Assembly (NCBI GenBank): GCA_902478785.1
Contig: CABSMJ010000003.1
Span: 1-64,000, forward strand
Reading direction: 5' to 3'
Origin: an uncultured Oscillospiraceae bacterium
GTDB lineage: Bacteria; Bacillota; Clostridia; Oscillospirales; Oscillospiraceae
DNA: 64,000 nucleotides
Notes under the pieces: model-generated
Databases searched by the model: none
Told to the model about the DNA's origin: nothing
The model's input: the letters and a program-made list of their open reading frames with translations, nothing else
Shown: piece by piece, positions 14,844-23,202 of the stretch
How the letters are laid out: each line of letters opens with the position of its first letter
How positions within the stretch are numbered: position 1 is the first letter of the stretch
Program-made: the position numbers and the translations under genes

Positions 14844-17084
14844 ATGATAACACTGCGTGACAAGGGAATTTTTCTGGTGGATGGCGTCCCCAGTGAAACT
14901 GCCCCCATTTCCCCGGAGGAGGGGCGCAAGCAGACCATGGCCTATGGCATTTTGCAGAGCCACAATACCAGCGATGACCCGCAGAAGCTGCGCATCCGGT
15001 TTGATGCCATGGTATCCCACGACATCACCTATGTGGGCATCATCCAGCAGGCACGCGCCTCTGGCCTGCGGCAGTTCCCCATTCCCTATGCGCTGACCAA
15101 CTGCCACAACAGCCTGTGCGCCGTGGGCGGCACCATCAACGAGGACGATCACGTCTACGGCCTGTCCGCCGCCAAGAAGTACGGCGGCATCTATGTGCCC
15201 GCCAACCAGAGCGTCATCCACTCCTACGCCCGGGAGCAGATGGCCGGCTGCGGCAAAATGATCCTGGGCTCCGACTCCCACACCCGCTACGGCGCTCTGG
15301 GCACCATGGCCGTGGGCGAGGGCGGCCCGGAGCTGTGCAAGCAGCTGCTGAAAAACACCTGGGATCTGGACTACCCGGAAGTGGTGCTGGTCTATCTCAC
15401 CGGCAAGCCCCCCCGTGGCATCGGCCCCCACGACATCGCCATCGATCTGGTGCGGGCCACCTTTGAAAAGGGCTTTGTGAAAAACCGGGTCCTGGAGTTT
15501 GCCGGCCCCGGCATTGCCTCGCTGCCCATCGACTTCCGCAACGGCATCGACGTGATGACCACCGAGACCACCTGTCTGAGCTCCATCTGGGAGACCGACG
15601 AGGAGACCGAGCAGTTCCTGACCATCCACGGCCGGGGCGGCGAGTACAAGCCCCTCCATCCCGGTGCCGCCGCCTACTATGACCGGATGATCTCCATCGA
15701 CCTGTCTCAGGCGGAGTCCATGATCGCCCTGCCCTTCCATCCCTCCAACGCCTACACCATCCACGAGTTCCAGCGCAACGCCCGGGAGATCCTGGCCCAG
15801 GTGGAGGCCGACGCCTCCTCCCGCTGGCCCAAGGCCCACGTCAAGCTGCAAAACAAGATCCGCACCGACGGCGTCTGGGCCGACCAGGGCATCATCGCCG
15901 GCTGCGCCGGCGGCCTGTTCGACAACATCGATGAGGCTGCCACCATCCTGCAGGGGGAGAGCTGCGGCAATGGCTACTTCTCGCTGTCCGTCTACCCCAC
16001 CAGCGTGCCTGTGAGCCTGGAGCTGACCCACATCGGCGCCACAGAGGCCCTGCTGGAGAGCGGCGCGGTCATCAAGCCCAGCTTCTGCGGTCCCTGCTTC
16101 GGCGCCGGCGATGTGCCGTCCAACAACGGCCTGAGCCTGCGCCACACCACCCGCAACTTCCCCAACCGGGAGGGCAGCAAGCCCGGCGAGGGACAGTTTG
16201 CCGGCGTGTGCCTGATGGACGCCCGGTCCATCGCCGCCACCGCCCGCAACGGCGGCCGGATCACCGCCGCCACGGACATCGACTATACGCCTGTCCGTCA
16301 TCCCTACCACTTTGACGGCAAGATCTATGCCCGGCGGGTCTACAACGGCTTTGGCCATCCCCAGCCGGACCAGGAGCTCATCATGGGCCCCAACATCACC
16401 GACTGGCCCGCCATGTATCCCCTGTCTGAGCATCTGCTGGTGGAGCTGGCTGCCGTACTGCGGGATCCCGTTACCACCACCGATGAGCTGATCCCCTCCG
16501 GCGAGACCTCCTCTTACCGCTCCAATCCTCTCCGCCTGGCAGAGTTCACCCTTTCCCGCCGGGCGCCGGACTATGTGCCCCGGGCCAAGGCGGTGGCCGC
16601 CGCTGAGAAGGAGCGCCGTCTGGGCAAGCAGCCCGAGGCCGTGGTCCACGCCCTGTCTCAGGTGGGCGATGTCCGGGAGCTGCTGCCCCAGACCCAGTTC
16701 GGCTCCTGCGTGTTCGCCAACCGGCCCGGCGATGGCTCCGCCCGGGAGCAGGCTGCCTCCTGCCAGAAGGTGCTGGGCGGCTTTGCCAACATCTGCTACG
16801 AGTTCGCCACCAAGCGCTACCGCTCCAACTGCATCAACTGGGGCATTTTGCCCTTCACCCTGGACCAGGCCACCGCTTTCCCCTATCGCCCTGGCGACTT
16901 TGTCTTCGTCCCCAACATCCGCAAGGCCATCGCCTCCGGTCAGGAGGATATCCCCGCCAAGGTGATTCGGGCCGAGGGCGGCGTGGAGGATCTGATGCTC
17001 CATGTCCGGGGCCTCACCGACGACGAGCGGGAGATTTTGCTGGACGGCTGCCTGATGAATTACTACGCCAAGCGCAGCAACTGA
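14844..17084 (+). CDS. Aconitase-family hydratase (probable aconitate hydratase)
   Basis: A 746-residue [4Fe-4S] hydro-lyase, probably interconverting citrate and isocitrate. Family motifs are LGSDSHTRYGALG near residue 145, GCAGG near 352 in the position of the first cluster cysteine, and SFCGPCFGAGD near 413 for the C-x-x-C cluster ligands. The C-terminal swivel domain contains NRPGDGSAREQAA. It resembles the YbhJ-like branch more than standard AcnA/AcnB, so the substrate is inferred from the adjacent isocitrate dehydrogenase 70 bp downstream. ATG 14844 is supported by GAGGAGG six bases upstream. Confidence 0.88.
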   Translation: MITLRDKGIFLVDGVPSETAPISPEEGRKQTMAYGILQSHNTSDDPQKLRIRFDAMVSHDITYVGIIQQARASGLRQFPIPYALTNCHNSLCAVGGTINEDDHVYGLSAAKKYGGIYVPANQSVIHSYAREQMAGCGKMILGSDSHTRYGALGTMAVGEGGPELCKQLLKNTWDLDYPEVVLVYLTGKPPRGIGPHDIAIDLVRATFEKGFVKNRVLEFAGPGIASLPIDFRNGIDVMTTETTCLSSIWETDEETEQFLTIHGRGGEYKPLHPGAAAYYDRMISIDLSQAESMIALPFHPSNAYTIHEFQRNAREILAQVEADASSRWPKAHVKLQNKIRTDGVWADQGIIAGCAGGLFDNIDEAATILQGESCGNGYFSLSVYPTSVPVSLELTHIGATEALLESGAVIKPSFCGPCFGAGDVPSNNGLSLRHTTRNFPNREGSKPGEGQFAGVCLMDARSIAATARNGGRITAATDIDYTPVRHPYHFDGKIYARRVYNGFGHPQPDQELIMGPNITDWPAMYPLSEHLLVELAAVLRDPVTTTDELIPSGETSSYRSNPLRLAEFTLSRRAPDYVPRAKAVAAAEKERRLGKQPEAVVHALSQVGDVRELLPQTQFGSCVFANRPGDGSAREQAASCQKVLGGFANICYEFATKRYRSNCINWGILPFTLDQATAFPYRPGDFVFVPNIRKAIASGQEDIPAKVIRAEGGVEDLMLHVRGLTDDEREILLDGCLMNYYAKRSN

Positions 17085-17153
17085 GTCAAAACAACACAGT
17101 GGACCGGACGGAGCTTTCCGCCTGGTCCACCGGGATATGAGGAGGGTTCTCCC

Positions 17154-18371
17154 GTGAAGAAAATTGCAATGACCACCCCCATTGTGGAGATGGACGGCGA
17201 CGAAATGACCCGAGTCCTCTGGGGGATGATCAAGGATAAGCTGATTGCGCCCTTTGTGGACCTGAAGACCGAGTACTACGATCTGGGCCTGCTGCACCGC
17301 AATGAGACCAAGGATCAGGTGACCGTGGACGCCGCCAACGCCACCCGGAAGTACGGCGTGGCAGTCAAGTGTGCCACCATCACCCCCAACCGCCAGCGCA
17401 TGGAGGAGTATCCCCAGCTCACCGAGATGTGGAAGAGCCCCAACGGCACCATCCGCTCCATTCTGGACGGCACTGTGTTCCGCACTCCCATCACCATCGA
17501 TGCCATCCAGCCCGTGGTGAAGAACTGGAAAAAGCCCATCACCATCGCCCGTCACGCCTACGGCGACGTCTACAAGAGCGTGGATTTCCGCACTGAGGAG
17601 CCCGGCGAGTGCACCATGACCTTCAAGGGCGTCTCCGGGGAGGAGCACACCGTCTCCGTCCAGAAGGTGGACGGCCCCGCTGTGTGGCAGGGCGCCCACA
17701 ACAAGGACGCCTCCATCCGCTCCTTTGCCCGGGCCTGCTTCCAGTACGCTATCGACACCAAGCAGGATCTGTGGTTCTCCACCAAGGACACCATTGCCAA
17801 GGTCTATGACGGGGAGTTCAAAAAGATCTTTGAGGAGGAGTACGAGTCCACTTACCGGGCAGAGTTTGAAAAGCTGGGCCTGACCTATTTCTACACTCTC
17901 ATCGACGACGCCGTGGCCCGGGTGATCCGCAGCGAGGGCGGCTATATCTGGGCCTGCAAGAACTACGACGGCGACGTGATGAGCGACATGGTATCCACCG
18001 CCTTCGGGTCTCTGGCCATGATGACCTCCGTGCTTGTCTCCCCTGACGGCACCATGGAATTCGAGGCCGCCCACGGCACCGTTACCAAGCACTACTATAA
18101 ATATCTCAAGGGTGAAAAGACCTCTACCAACCCCATGGCCACCATCTTTGCCTGGACCGGCGCGCTCCGCCGCCGGGGCGAGCTGGACGGCCTCGCCGAT
18201 CTCAGCGCCTTTGCTGACAAGCTGGAGGAGGCCTGCTATGACACCCTCAACGCCGGCGTGATGACCAAGGACTTGGTGGGCCTGGTGGAGCCCGGCTTCT
18301 CCGCCACGGCTGTCACCTCTGAGGAATTCCTGGACGCCGTGGCCGCCCGCCTGGAGACCAAGCTGGCCTGA
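17154..18371 (+). CDS. icd: NADP-dependent isocitrate dehydrogenase
   Basis: Oxidatively decarboxylates isocitrate to 2-oxoglutarate with NADP+. The 405-residue protein is of the eukaryote-like IDH subfamily: PIVEMDGDEMTRVLWGMIKD at the start, the substrate motif SPNGTIRSILDGTVFR near residue 95, and the metal/NADP region YIWACKNYDGDVMSD and FEAAHGTVTKHY. Start is GTG 17154 behind GAGGAGG. It forms an operon with the aconitase-family gene. Together with citrate synthase this makes 2-oxoglutarate for glutamate synthesis in an organism that probably has an incomplete TCA cycle. Confidence 0.95.
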   Translation: MKKIAMTTPIVEMDGDEMTRVLWGMIKDKLIAPFVDLKTEYYDLGLLHRNETKDQVTVDAANATRKYGVAVKCATITPNRQRMEEYPQLTEMWKSPNGTIRSILDGTVFRTPITIDAIQPVVKNWKKPITIARHAYGDVYKSVDFRTEEPGECTMTFKGVSGEEHTVSVQKVDGPAVWQGAHNKDASIRSFARACFQYAIDTKQDLWFSTKDTIAKVYDGEFKKIFEEEYESTYRAEFEKLGLTYFYTLIDDAVARVIRSEGGYIWACKNYDGDVMSDMVSTAFGSLAMMTSVLVSPDGTMEFEAAHGTVTKHYYKYLKGEKTSTNPMATIFAWTGALRRRGELDGLADLSAFADKLEEACYDTLNAGVMTKDLVGLVEPGFSATAVTSEEFLDAVAARLETKLA

Positions 18372-18569
18372 TCACTGCTGACTTTCCTGTCCCGTTGTCG
18401 CCGTCTCCCCGTTCTCCTGCTGGAGGCCCTGAAGTGCGGCGATGGTGGCCAGGGTGGTGCCCAGCTGGGTAAACAGGAGAGAGGCCTGGGTCAGCTCCTC
18501 GGTGGTCATGGACTGGGCCAAGGTCATGGCCAGTGCGTGGACCCCTGTGCTCCACTGCAGCGCATCCAT
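18372..18569 (-). CDS. Small DUF6774-like protein
   Basis: A 65-residue helical protein, WSTGVHALAMTLAQSMTTEE then SLLFTQLGTTLATIAALQ, with a Gln/Thr-rich tail. It resembles the small DUF6774 proteins of Oscillospirales; this is from memory and not searched. ATG 18569 follows an AAGGGGGGAGAG site; another in-frame ATG lies at 18596. The stop directly abuts the convergent icd stop. Function unknown. Confidence 0.65.
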   Translation of the reverse strand: MDALQWSTGVHALAMTLAQSMTTEELTQASLLFTQLGTTLATIAALQGLQQENGETATTGQESQQ

Positions 18570-18618
18570 CCTCTCTCCCCCCTTTCCCTTCATCCTATGA
18601 GGAAACGTACACAAAAAA

Positions 18619-18644
18619 GAAGAGCGGGCAAAAGCCCGCTCTTC
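18619..18644 (-). terminator. Terminator of the ClC channel gene
   Basis: A perfect 11-bp stem GAAGAGCGGGC / GCCCGCTCTTC with a 4-nt loop and TTTTTTGT on the minus strand, 15 bp past the stop codon. Confidence 0.9.
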
Positions 18645-18658
18645 CCACTGGATTTGTT

Positions 18659-19927
18659 TCACTCTCCCCGGGTGTGGATATTGATGAACTCCGCCCGGAG
18701 TTTGGAGTACAAAATGGTCTGGCTGCTGTAAAGCCCACGGTAGCCCGAGAGCATATAGCCGATGCCGCAGGCCACTGCAAAATACAAAAGGCCGTCGGCG
18801 CCGAAGAGCTCTGTACTCAGCGTGATGGATGCCACAGGGCAGTTCACTGCGCCGCAGAACACGGCCACCAGACCGATGGCGGCAGCAAAGCCCGGCGGAA
18901 TCCCCAGCAGCCCTCCGGCCACACACCCAAAGGTGGCGCCTACAAAGAAGGTGGGGACCACCTCGCCGCCCTTGAATCCGGCACCGATGGTAATGGCGGT
19001 AAAGGCCATCTTCAGCAAGAAGGCCTCCGGCCGGGCCTCACCTGACACGGCCCGCTGGATCACCTCCATGCCGGCGCCGTTATAGTCTCCGGTGCCCACC
19101 ACATAGGTCAAAAGGATGATCGCGGCGCCGCCGACCACCACACGGATCCAGGGGTTGGGGAAGCGGTGTTTCAGCAGGTGCTCCGTCCGGTGCAGCACCT
19201 CGCAAAGCAGGATGCTCACCACTGCGCACAGCACCGCCAGCACCGCCACCCGGCACACCAGTTCCAAACTCAGCTCCGGCGCGGAAACCGTGAAATGCGT
19301 AGGCGGAACGCCTGCAAATACGGAGATGCCATAGGCCACCAGGGACGAAGTGATGCAGGGCACAAAAGCGGCATAGTAGAATACTCCCACGCTGATGACC
19401 TCCAGCGCAAAAAAGGTGGCAGTCAGGGGTGTGCCAAAGAGGGCCGAGAAAAAGGCGCTCATGCCGCACAAAACAGCAATGCGCCGGTCCTTATCGTCCA
19501 TACGGAAGGCACCGCCCAGCCAAAGGCCGATACTCCCCCCCATTTGCAGGGCAGCCCCTTCCCTTCCCGAGCTGCCGCCGCACAAATGGGTAAGGATCGT
19601 GCTGAAAAAGATAGCCGGCGTCAGGGCCAGGGGCAACCTTTGGCCCAGATGTACCGCATCGATGACGCCATTGGTGCCCATTCCCTCGGTGTGGGCCCAC
19701 TTGTAGATGGCCACAATGGCCAGGCCTGCCACCGGCAGAAGCCACAGCAGCCACGGATGTGCTCCGCGGAAGGCGGTGGCCTCCTCCACACCCACATGGA
19801 ACAGCGTTCCCACGGCACCGCATATCACGCCGGTGACCGCCGCCACCACCAGCCATTTCAGCAGCGTCAGCACATAACGGCTGATATGCCTCAGCCGTCC
19901 CATCATCGTTTTTTTCTCGTCTTCCAC
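18659..19927 (-). CDS. ClC-family voltage-gated chloride channel/antiporter
   Basis: Integral membrane anion transporter of about 422 residues with some ten hydrophobic helices. ClC filter regions are visible: GGSSGREGAALQMGG (ion-binding GREG) near residue 112, ALFGTPLTATFFALE, the GAGFKGGEVVPTFFVGATFG region near 315 and FCGAVNCPVASI near 365. The gating glutamate is present in GREG. The GTG at 19927 has a poor ribosome site; the ATG pair at 19904-19906 is equally possible. A consensus promoter lies about 80 bp upstream and the gene appears monocistronic. No fluoride riboswitch was seen in front of it. Confidence 0.9.
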   Translation of the reverse strand: MEDEKKTMMGRLRHISRYVLTLLKWLVVAAVTGVICGAVGTLFHVGVEEATAFRGAHPWLLWLLPVAGLAIVAIYKWAHTEGMGTNGVIDAVHLGQRLPLALTPAIFFSTILTHLCGGSSGREGAALQMGGSIGLWLGGAFRMDDKDRRIAVLCGMSAFFSALFGTPLTATFFALEVISVGVFYYAAFVPCITSSLVAYGISVFAGVPPTHFTVSAPELSLELVCRVAVLAVLCAVVSILLCEVLHRTEHLLKHRFPNPWIRVVVGGAAIILLTYVVGTGDYNGAGMEVIQRAVSGEARPEAFLLKMAFTAITIGAGFKGGEVVPTFFVGATFGCVAGGLLGIPPGFAAAIGLVAVFCGAVNCPVASITLSTELFGADGLLYFAVACGIGYMLSGYRGLYSSQTILYSKLRAEFINIHTRGE

Positions 19928-20008
19928 ACAGCCACACCCCGCACAACATACATCTAATCCATTCGACTTTTCCGGTTTTGCCGAGCTCCAGGCCCGGCAG
20001 CCGTTAAG

Positions 20009-20037
20009 ATTATAGGAGATTTCCCGATAAATTGCAA
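20009..20037 (-). promoter_or_regulatory. Promoter of the ClC channel gene
   Basis: Minus-strand TTGCAA (20032-20037), 17-bp spacer, perfect TATAAT (20009-20014). The remaining stretch up to serC (20038-20205) contains no gene and no recognised leader RNA. Confidence 0.7.
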
Positions 20038-20205
20038 CCTTTTGCCCCCTACCCGGGCGTTGCCGGGAAAATGGCTCCCTCTTTCCTTTGTGATTCCGCG
20101 TTTGCCGGCAAGACCACCGGCAGGCGGTTTCTTCCCACAGCCGCGTCCCCTTTCGGACACGATCGGCAGTGGGCTGTTATTTTACCTGAATTGGAGGAAC
20201 CTGAC

Positions 20206-21294
20206 ATGAAGTATGGTCGCACGTTCAACTTCTCCGCCGGTCCGGCTATGATGCCCGAGCCCGTGCTGGAGGAAATCGCATCTGAGGTCATGAATTATCG
20301 CGGCAGCGGTATGAGCGTTATGGAGATGAGTCATCGATCTAAGGTGTTTGAGGACATCCGCGACCAGGCCGAGGCCGATCTGCGGACGCTGATGGGCATT
20401 CCGGACAACTACAAGGTCCTCTTTGTCCAGGGCGGCGGAACGCTGCAGTTCGCCATGGTCCCCATGAACCTGATGAAGGGCGGCACCGCCTGCTACGTGG
20501 AGACCGGCACCTGGTCCAAAAAGGCCATCAACGAGGCCAAGAAGTACGGCAAGGTGGAGGTGGTAGCCTCTTCCGCCGACCGGAATTTCTGCTACATCCC
20601 CGACTGCTCTGACCTGGCGCTGCCGGAGGATACAGACTACGTCTACATCTGTGAAAATGAGACCATCAACGGCACCACCTGGCCCACCCTGCCCAACACC
20701 AAGGGCCACATCCTGGCCGCTGACCAGTCCTCCATGTTCCTCTCCCGCCCCTGCCGGGTGGAGGACTACGGCCTGATCTGGGGCGGCGTCCAGAAGAATG
20801 TGGGCCCCGCCGGTATGTCCATTGTGATCGTGCGGGAGGATCTGTTGCGGGATGACCTGCCCCAGTATGTGCCCACCTACATGAATTACAAGATCCACGC
20901 CGACAACGACTCCATGTACAACACCCCCAACTGCTGGGCCATCTACTGCTGCGGCAAGGTGTTCCGCTATCTGCTGGATCAGGGCGGCCTGACGGCCATG
21001 GAGCAGCGCAACCAGGAGAAGGCCAAGATCCTCTATGACTTCCTGGATCAGTCCAAGATGTTCCACGGCACCGTGGACCCGGCCTACCGCTCTGTGATGA
21101 ACGTCCCCTTCTCCACCGGTGACAAGGAGCTGGACGCCCAGGTGGTGGCTGCCACCAAGGCCGCCGGCTATGACAACCTCAAGGGCCACCGGACCGTGGG
21201 CGGCCTGCGGGCCTCCATCTACAACGCCATGCCCAAGGAGGGCGTGGAGGCCCTGGTGCAGTTCCTGGAGAAATTTGAGGCGGAGCACTGCTGA
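20206..21294 (+). CDS. serC: Phosphoserine aminotransferase
   Basis: PLP enzyme converting 3-phosphohydroxypyruvate and glutamate to phosphoserine and 2-oxoglutarate in serine synthesis. The 362-residue protein begins FNFSAGPAMMPEPVLEE and has MSHRSKVFEDI, VQGGGTLQFAMVPMNL, ETINGTTWP and the PLP-lysine region LIWGGVQKNVGPAG (lysine near residue 196). The C-terminus GHRTVGGLRASIYNAMP is the family signature. ATG 20206 follows TTGGAGG. It is 61 bp upstream of serA in one transcription unit. Confidence 0.96.
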   Translation: MKYGRTFNFSAGPAMMPEPVLEEIASEVMNYRGSGMSVMEMSHRSKVFEDIRDQAEADLRTLMGIPDNYKVLFVQGGGTLQFAMVPMNLMKGGTACYVETGTWSKKAINEAKKYGKVEVVASSADRNFCYIPDCSDLALPEDTDYVYICENETINGTTWPTLPNTKGHILAADQSSMFLSRPCRVEDYGLIWGGVQKNVGPAGMSIVIVREDLLRDDLPQYVPTYMNYKIHADNDSMYNTPNCWAIYCCGKVFRYLLDQGGLTAMEQRNQEKAKILYDFLDQSKMFHGTVDPAYRSVMNVPFSTGDKELDAQVVAATKAAGYDNLKGHRTVGGLRASIYNAMPKEGVEALVQFLEKFEAEHC

Positions 21295-21355
21295 TACCGC
21301 TTTTGGGGCGCAGGCACTTCCCTACCCCCGACTTGAGAAAAAAGGAGTTTTTATC

Positions 21356-22264
21356 ATGCGTATTCTGGTAACTGACGGCATGGACAAGGCCGCCATGGAG
21401 ACCCTGCGCGGCCAGGGCCATGAGATCGTCGAACAGTTTTACGAGCCCGATCAGCTGGGCGCCGCCCTGCGGGAATTTGACTGCGCCGTCATCCGCAGCG
21501 CCACCAAGATCCGCGCCCAGCAGATCCAGGAGGCCAAAGGCAGCCGTCTCAAGCTGCTGATCCGGGCCGGCGTGGGCCTGGACAACATCGATGTGGAGGC
21601 CGCTAAGGCTGCCGGCATCCAGGTCAAGAACACCCCCCGTGCCTCTTCCCGCGCTGTGGCTGAGCTGGCCATGGCCCACATGTTCTCCTGCGCCCGGAAC
21701 ATCTCCATCGCCGGACACACCATGCGGGAGGGCAAATGGGAGAAGAAGGCCTATTCCAAGGGCTTTGAGCTCTGCGGCAAGACCCTGGGCGTGCTGGGCT
21801 ACGGCCGAATCGGCCAGACCATCGGTGCCATGGCCCAGGCCCTGGGGATGCAGGTGCTGGCCTATGACATCTACCAGGTGGACAGCCTGGAGTGCTCCAC
21901 CATGCACTACGCTCCCATGGACGAGGTTCTGGCCAAGTCCGACATCATCACCCTGCACACCCCCGCCATCGAGGGTAAGCCCTTCATCAACGCCGAGACC
22001 ATTGCCAAGATGAAGGACGGTGTGGTGTTCATCAACACCTCCCGGGGCAACAACGTGGACGAGGCCGCTTTGCTGGACGCCCTGAACTCCGGCAAGGTCC
22101 GGGCCGCGGGCCTGGACGTTTACGCCACAGAGCCCACCCCCTGCCCGGAGCTTCTGGCCCATCCCCATGTGTCCTGCACCCCCCACATCGGTGCAGGTAC
22201 TGTTGAGGCACAGTCCCGCATCGGAGAAGAGATCGTCTCCATCATCTCCTCCTTCCAGGCTTGA
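21356..22264 (+). CDS. serA: D-3-phosphoglycerate dehydrogenase, short form
   Basis: NAD-dependent 2-hydroxyacid dehydrogenase that makes 3-phosphohydroxypyruvate, the substrate of SerC. The 302-residue protein has the Rossmann motif GVLGYGRIGQTIG near residue 145, TPAIEGKPFINAE, FINTSRGNNVDEAAL near 225 and the catalytic histidine in CTPHIGAGT near 280. It ends right after the catalytic domain, so the regulatory ACT domain (and serine feedback site) of longer SerA proteins is missing. RBS AAAAGGAG precedes ATG 21356. No serB is in the window. Confidence 0.93.
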   Translation: MRILVTDGMDKAAMETLRGQGHEIVEQFYEPDQLGAALREFDCAVIRSATKIRAQQIQEAKGSRLKLLIRAGVGLDNIDVEAAKAAGIQVKNTPRASSRAVAELAMAHMFSCARNISIAGHTMREGKWEKKAYSKGFELCGKTLGVLGYGRIGQTIGAMAQALGMQVLAYDIYQVDSLECSTMHYAPMDEVLAKSDIITLHTPAIEGKPFINAETIAKMKDGVVFINTSRGNNVDEAALLDALNSGKVRAAGLDVYATEPTPCPELLAHPHVSCTPHIGAGTVEAQSRIGEEIVSIISSFQA

Positions 22265-22293
22265 TCTCCCCCTAATTTCCCTTTATTTTGACA

Positions 22294-22329
22294 GCAGGCG
22301 GCCCGCAAAAGCGGGCCGCCTGCTTTTTT
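22294..22329 (+). terminator. Terminator of serC-serA
   Basis: A perfect 13-bp stem GCAGGCGGCCCGC / GCGGGCCGCCTGC with AAAA loop and a TTTTTT tail. Confidence 0.93.
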
Positions 22330-22370
22330 GCTTTTCCCCGGTCTGGCTTGCTTAACAAAAAATTTACAAG

Positions 22371-22410
22371 TGACAACTTATTTGACAAATTAAAGTTGTT
22401 AGTATATAAT
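22371..22410 (+). promoter_or_regulatory. Promoter and probable BusR operator of the osmolyte operon
   Basis: Perfect TTGACA (22382-22387), 17-bp spacer and perfect TATAAT (22405-22410). An inverted repeat ACAACTT (22373-22379) / AAGTTGT (22393-22399) brackets the -35, and ATTTGACAAAT is palindromic over it. This fits autorepression by the first gene product. The operator assignment is inference. Confidence 0.7.
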
Positions 22411-22467
22411 GTGGTCATTGTTATATTTGATTTTACTTCCTACATAGAATAGAAACAGGTGTCATAT

Positions 22468-23202
22468 ATGGAAAAGTACAGTCAAGCACCGGCATCTTCC
22501 CAGCATACCACCGGCTCCGCTGTGGAGACGGTCCGCTCTGTGGAGGGACGTACAAGCCAGGGAGCTCCCGCCCAATATTTGCAGATCGCGCTGGACATTG
22601 CCGCTCGCATCGCTTCCGGTGAGTTTCCCGAGGGCAGCCGCATCTATGGCCGTTCGGTCATGTCCTCGGAATACTCGGTATCCCCTGAGACCATCCGCCG
22701 GGCGCTCAAGCGGCTGGCAGATATGAAGGTGGTCTCTGTAAAGCCCCAAAGCGGCGCAGCGGTCCTGTCCGCCGACAGCGCTCGGCGCTACCTGGACCGA
22801 TATGGAAGTGAAAATGACCCGCAGAGGCTGCAAAACAACCTCAAAAACCTTCTCTCCCAGTCTGCGGAGATCAACCGAAAGCTTTTGGATACCTATGCGG
22901 CGCTGCTCAACAGTCTGGGCACCTTTTCCGCCGCAGCCAACGCCCCCTTCCCCAACTATGAGATCCGCATCCCGGAGGGGTCCGACCTGATTGGCCGCAG
23001 CATCGGGAGTCTGAATTTCTGGCAGGTCACCGGTGCCACCATCGTGGGAATCCGGCGGGGACAGCACGTGATCCTCTCCCCCGGTCCCTACGCCGAGCTC
23101 TATGAGGGAGATGTCATTGTATTGGTCGGCAGTCCTGCTGCCGTGGAAAAAGCTCAGGTCTTCGTTCAGGAGGCCGCGAAAGATAAAGGAGGCCACTCAT
23201 GA
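22468..23202 (+). CDS. busR: BusR-like GntR/RCK_C transcriptional regulator
   Basis: A 244-residue regulator with a GntR winged helix (about residues 33-95, with QYLQIALDIAARIASGEFPEG and SPETIRRALKRL), a helical coiled-coil connector (about 105-150) and a C-terminal RCK_C/TrkA-C domain (about 165-240, RIPEGSDLIGRSIGSLNFWQ and YAELYEGDVIVLVGS). This is the architecture of BusR of lactic streptococci, which binds cyclic di-AMP and represses betaine uptake. Its stop overlaps the transporter ATPase start by four bases, matching that role. Start may be ATG 22468 or GTG 22459; both have weak ribosome sites. Confidence 0.85.
   Translation: MEKYSQAPASSQHTTGSAVETVRSVEGRTSQGAPAQYLQIALDIAARIASGEFPEGSRIYGRSVMSSEYSVSPETIRRALKRLADMKVVSVKPQSGAAVLSADSARRYLDRYGSENDPQRLQNNLKNLLSQSAEINRKLLDTYAALLNSLGTFSAAANAPFPNYEIRIPEGSDLIGRSIGSLNFWQVTGATIVGIRRGQHVILSPGPYAELYEGDVIVLVGSPAAVEKAQVFVQEAAKDKGGHS

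Noticed and set aside
14820..18092. A 1090-codon open frame on the minus strand
   Set aside because: It lies entirely opposite the aconitase-family and icd genes; its Gly/His/Val/Leu-rich translation is the usual antisense artefact of GC-rich third positions and has no ribosome site or family motif.
19928..20014. Fluoride riboswitch before the ClC gene
   Set aside because: The short leader lacks the fluoride aptamer signature, so there is no RNA evidence that this ClC exports fluoride.
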